A stretch of 64,000 nt of DNA from positions 62,001-126,000 of the forward strand of contig NZ_JANUSD010000002.1 in NCBI RefSeq assembly GCF_024793945.1, read 5' to 3'. This DNA is from Emticicia fluvialis. Its GTDB lineage: Bacteria > Bacteroidota > Bacteroidia > Cytophagales > Spirosomataceae. Shown one piece after another: positions 62,120-64,000 of this stretch. The translations under genes were made by a program, and so were the position numbers. A model generated the notes under the pieces. That model searched no databases. It was not told where the DNA came from and worked only from the letters and a program-made list of their open reading frames with translations. How positions within the stretch are numbered: the stretch's first letter is position 1; each line of letters begins with the position of its first letter.

Positions 62120-64000
62120 ATGAAAAAAATATCAGGCTACTTATGGCTGCTCATGCTTTCGTTTTCAGCTATTGCGCAAAACAAATATGCCATAATACCA
62201 AAGCCTCTGGAATTAACGCCCGTGAACGGAACATTTGTGATTGATGCCCAAACCAGAATCATTATTCCGAAGGGAGGCGCAGAGCAACGCCTTTTGGCAG
62301 AAATGCTGGCAGAGCGCTTCACAGAAGCAGGAGGGGTAAATCTGAAAATTGAAGAAGCAGATGTGCCGGATAACCTGATTCCTACCCATAAGGCGATTGT
62401 GTTTGCGCCTTTCAAAGAGCAGATATATAACAAAATGCTGGGCAACGAAGATTATATTCTGAAAACTGATGCCAAAGGAATTATACTGGCAGGGGCATCC
62501 AGTCAGGGGGAGTTTTATGCCTTGCAAAGCCTTTTGCAATTGTTGCCCCCTCAAATTTTCAGCAGCACCCTTACTAAAGATGTGAAGTGGACAGTGCCAG
62601 GCTGCACCGTTTTCGACCGCCCGCGGTATAAACACCGCGGAAGTATGCTGGATGTAAGCCGCCATTTCTTTCCGGCATCTTTTGTGAAGCGTTATATAGA
62701 TTTACTGGCTTTGCATAAAATGAACCGTTTTCACTGGCATTTAACCGACGACCAGGGCTGGAGAATTGAGATTAAGAAATATCCGAAACTAACCGAAATT
62801 GGTTCGAAGCGTAAGGAGAGTATGAAAGGCCACTATACCGACTGGAAGTTTGATGGTACACCTCATGGCGGTTTTTATACCCAGGAAGAGATTAAAGATG
62901 TGGTGGCCTATGCAAAAAAGAAATTCATTACCATTATTCCTGAAATTGAAATGCCTGGCCATGCATTGGCAGCATTGGCTTCATATCCTGAACTGGGCTG
63001 CACAGCAAAATCATTGAAAGGTACACCTTATGAAGTAACCGGAATATGGGGCGTGCATGATGATGTTTTCTGTCCGAGCGAAAAAACCTTTAGTTTTCTG
63101 GAAGATGTTCTGACAGAAGTAATAGCGTTGTTCCCGGGCGAATATGTACATATAGGTGGCGACGAATGCCCGAAAACTGCCTGGAAACAAAGTCAGTTTT
63201 GTCAGGACCTGATGAAGAAAGAGGGTCTGAAAGACGAGCATGAATTGCAAAGCTATTTTATTAAGCATTTTGATAAATTTCTGACAGCGAAAGGCAAGAA
63301 AATAATAGGTTGGGATGAGATTCTGGAAGGAGGGATATCGCCCAATGCTACCATTATGTCTTGGCGCGGAGTAGAAGGAGGAACGGCTGCTGCCCAGCAA
63401 AACCATGACGCCATTATGACACCTACCGGCTTTTGTTATCTTGATTATTACCAGTCAGACCCTACAACTGAGCCGTTGGCCATTGGCGGATATTTGCCTT
63501 TAGACAAGGTTTATTCTTATGAGCCTACACCGAAGTCGCTAACACCAGAACAGGCAAAGCATATTCTGGGTGTGCAGGCTAACGTATGGACAGAATATAT
63601 GCAAACACCTGAATATGTTGAGTACATGGTTTACCCCAGGGCTTGTGCCATTGCCGAAATAGGGTGGACATCGGCCCGGCAGAAAGATTATGAGGATTTC
63701 ACGGCCCGTTTGAAAACACATTTTGAGCGATTGAAATACCTTGGTGTTAATTATGCCAGAAGTTATTATGATATTTCGGCCTCATCGGCAATGAATGAAA
63801 AAAAACAGGTGGTTGTAAAACTGAAATCGGCCGATAAAGAAGCAATAATCAGATATACTTTAGATAACTCTGAACCTACTGCCCAATCGCCTCAATATCA
63901 ACCATCCGGAGTGGTGATTACCCAGGATGGCAGCATCAGTGCTGCAGCGTTTTCTCAAAAAGGCGAACGACTCGGCAAGGTGCTTACCAAATATTTTTAC
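62120..64000 (+). CDS. Beta-N-acetylhexosaminidase, GH20 (cut by window edge)
   Basis: The frame is open from ATG 62120 to base 64000, giving 627 residues without a stop. A signal peptide ends SAIAQ. An N-terminal GH20b domain (about 25-150) precedes the catalytic TIM barrel: RGSMLDVSRHFFP, NRFHWHLTDDQGWRIEI, IPEIEMPGHALAAL, then the catalytic pair Asp348-Glu349 in HIGGDECPK and IMSWRG. Family members remove terminal GlcNAc or GalNAc from glycans or chitin oligomers. The start of a C-terminal chitobiase-like beta domain is visible (IRYTLDNSEPT). Confidence 0.93.
   Translation, partial: MKKISGYLWLLMLSFSAIAQNKYAIIPKPLELTPVNGTFVIDAQTRIIIPKGGAEQRLLAEMLAERFTEAGGVNLKIEEADVPDNLIPTHKAIVFAPFKEQIYNKMLGNEDYILKTDAKGIILAGASSQGEFYALQSLLQLLPPQIFSSTLTKDVKWTVPGCTVFDRPRYKHRGSMLDVSRHFFPASFVKRYIDLLALHKMNRFHWHLTDDQGWRIEIKKYPKLTEIGSKRKESMKGHYTDWKFDGTPHGGFYTQEEIKDVVAYAKKKFITIIPEIEMPGHALAALASYPELGCTAKSLKGTPYEVTGIWGVHDDVFCPSEKTFSFLEDVLTEVIALFPGEYVHIGGDECPKTAWKQSQFCQDLMKKEGLKDEHELQSYFIKHFDKFLTAKGKKIIGWDEILEGGISPNATIMSWRGVEGGTAAAQQNHDAIMTPTGFCYLDYYQSDPTTEPLAIGGYLPLDKVYSYEPTPKSLTPEQAKHILGVQANVWTEYMQTPEYVEYMVYPRACAIAEIGWTSARQKDYEDFTARLKTHFERLKYLGVNYARSYYDISASSAMNEKKQVVVKLKSADKEAIIRYTLDNSEPTAQSPQYQPSGVVITQDGSISAAAFSQKGERLGKVLTKYFY

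Noticed and set aside
62213..62665. A 150-codon minus-strand frame over the hexosaminidase gene.
   Set aside because: The plus frame is an intact GH20 enzyme, so this one is a shadow.

Overview
The window reads as chromosome of a Bacteroidota bacterium, most likely in the order Cytophagales. The evidence is a fused LpxC/FabZ protein, a SusC/TonB-type receptor with a carboxypeptidase-regulatory-like domain, a menaquinone pathway (menC, menF), many secreted proteins ending their signal peptides in AQ or a lipobox, very few Shine-Dalgarno sequences, and the Bacteroidota -7 promoter motif TAnnTTTG upstream of many genes. Coding density is high. I saw no rRNA, tRNA, insertion sequence, prophage or CRISPR array. 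Genus-level placement is not possible from reading alone.

Layout. 1-3.5 kb: a TonB-dependent receptor cut by the left edge, a diacylglycerol-kinase-family lipid kinase and a PhoD-like phosphatase. 3.7-9.2 kb: an orphan McrB-like AAA+ NTPase, menC, lpxK, a small outer-membrane barrel and queG. 9.2-14.5 kb: a lipid A operon (lpxD, lpxC/fabZ, lpxA, ABC ATPase) preceded by an HD-domain phosphohydrolase. 14.9-24.9 kb: a PAP2/haloperoxidase lipoprotein, tsaD and tamB diverging from each other, then a phosphate-type porin and a PiT transporter. 25-34.1 kb: a large hybrid histidine kinase, a peptidase C26 amidotransferase, an FAD oxidoreductase, an N-acyl-D-amino-acid deacylase-like lipoprotein, dihydrofolate reductase and a DMT exporter. 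34.2-40.2 kb: a secreted unknown, an iron alcohol dehydrogenase, a zinc peptidase, rfaE2, a flippase-like protein, panD and an esterase, with a repeat-like intergenic element. 40.5-50 kb: a CBM9/DUF5916 outer-membrane protein, a lipoprotein, an LEA-like coiled-coil protein, menF, and a periplasmic dehydrogenase/cytochrome c lipoprotein followed by a Tat-exported TIM-barrel protein. 50.2-54.4 kb: a PqqD-like protein, lipoprotein MsrB, an AraC regulator, a serine hydrolase and a GroES-like protein. 54.4-64 kb: feoAB, a cytochrome c maturation cluster (ccmB, C, D, E and a DCC thiol oxidoreductase), a UvrD/PcrA helicase and a GH20 hexosaminidase cut by the right edge.

Themes. Much of the window builds or serves the envelope: lipid A (lpxA, C, D, K), heptose activation (rfaE2), TamB, porins and receptors. 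A second theme is respiration: menC/menF, FeoAB, the Ccm genes and a c-type cytochrome lipoprotein.

The most unusual points are a CcmE with Cys in place of the heme-binding His, next to a CcmC with a contracted tryptophan-rich motif and a DCC protein where later ccm genes might be expected; an McrB-like NTPase with an unrecognised N-terminal domain and no McrC; an LEA-like protein; and a likely leaderless queG. I found no clearly new multi-gene system. The modified Ccm cluster and the orphan McrB are the best leads.
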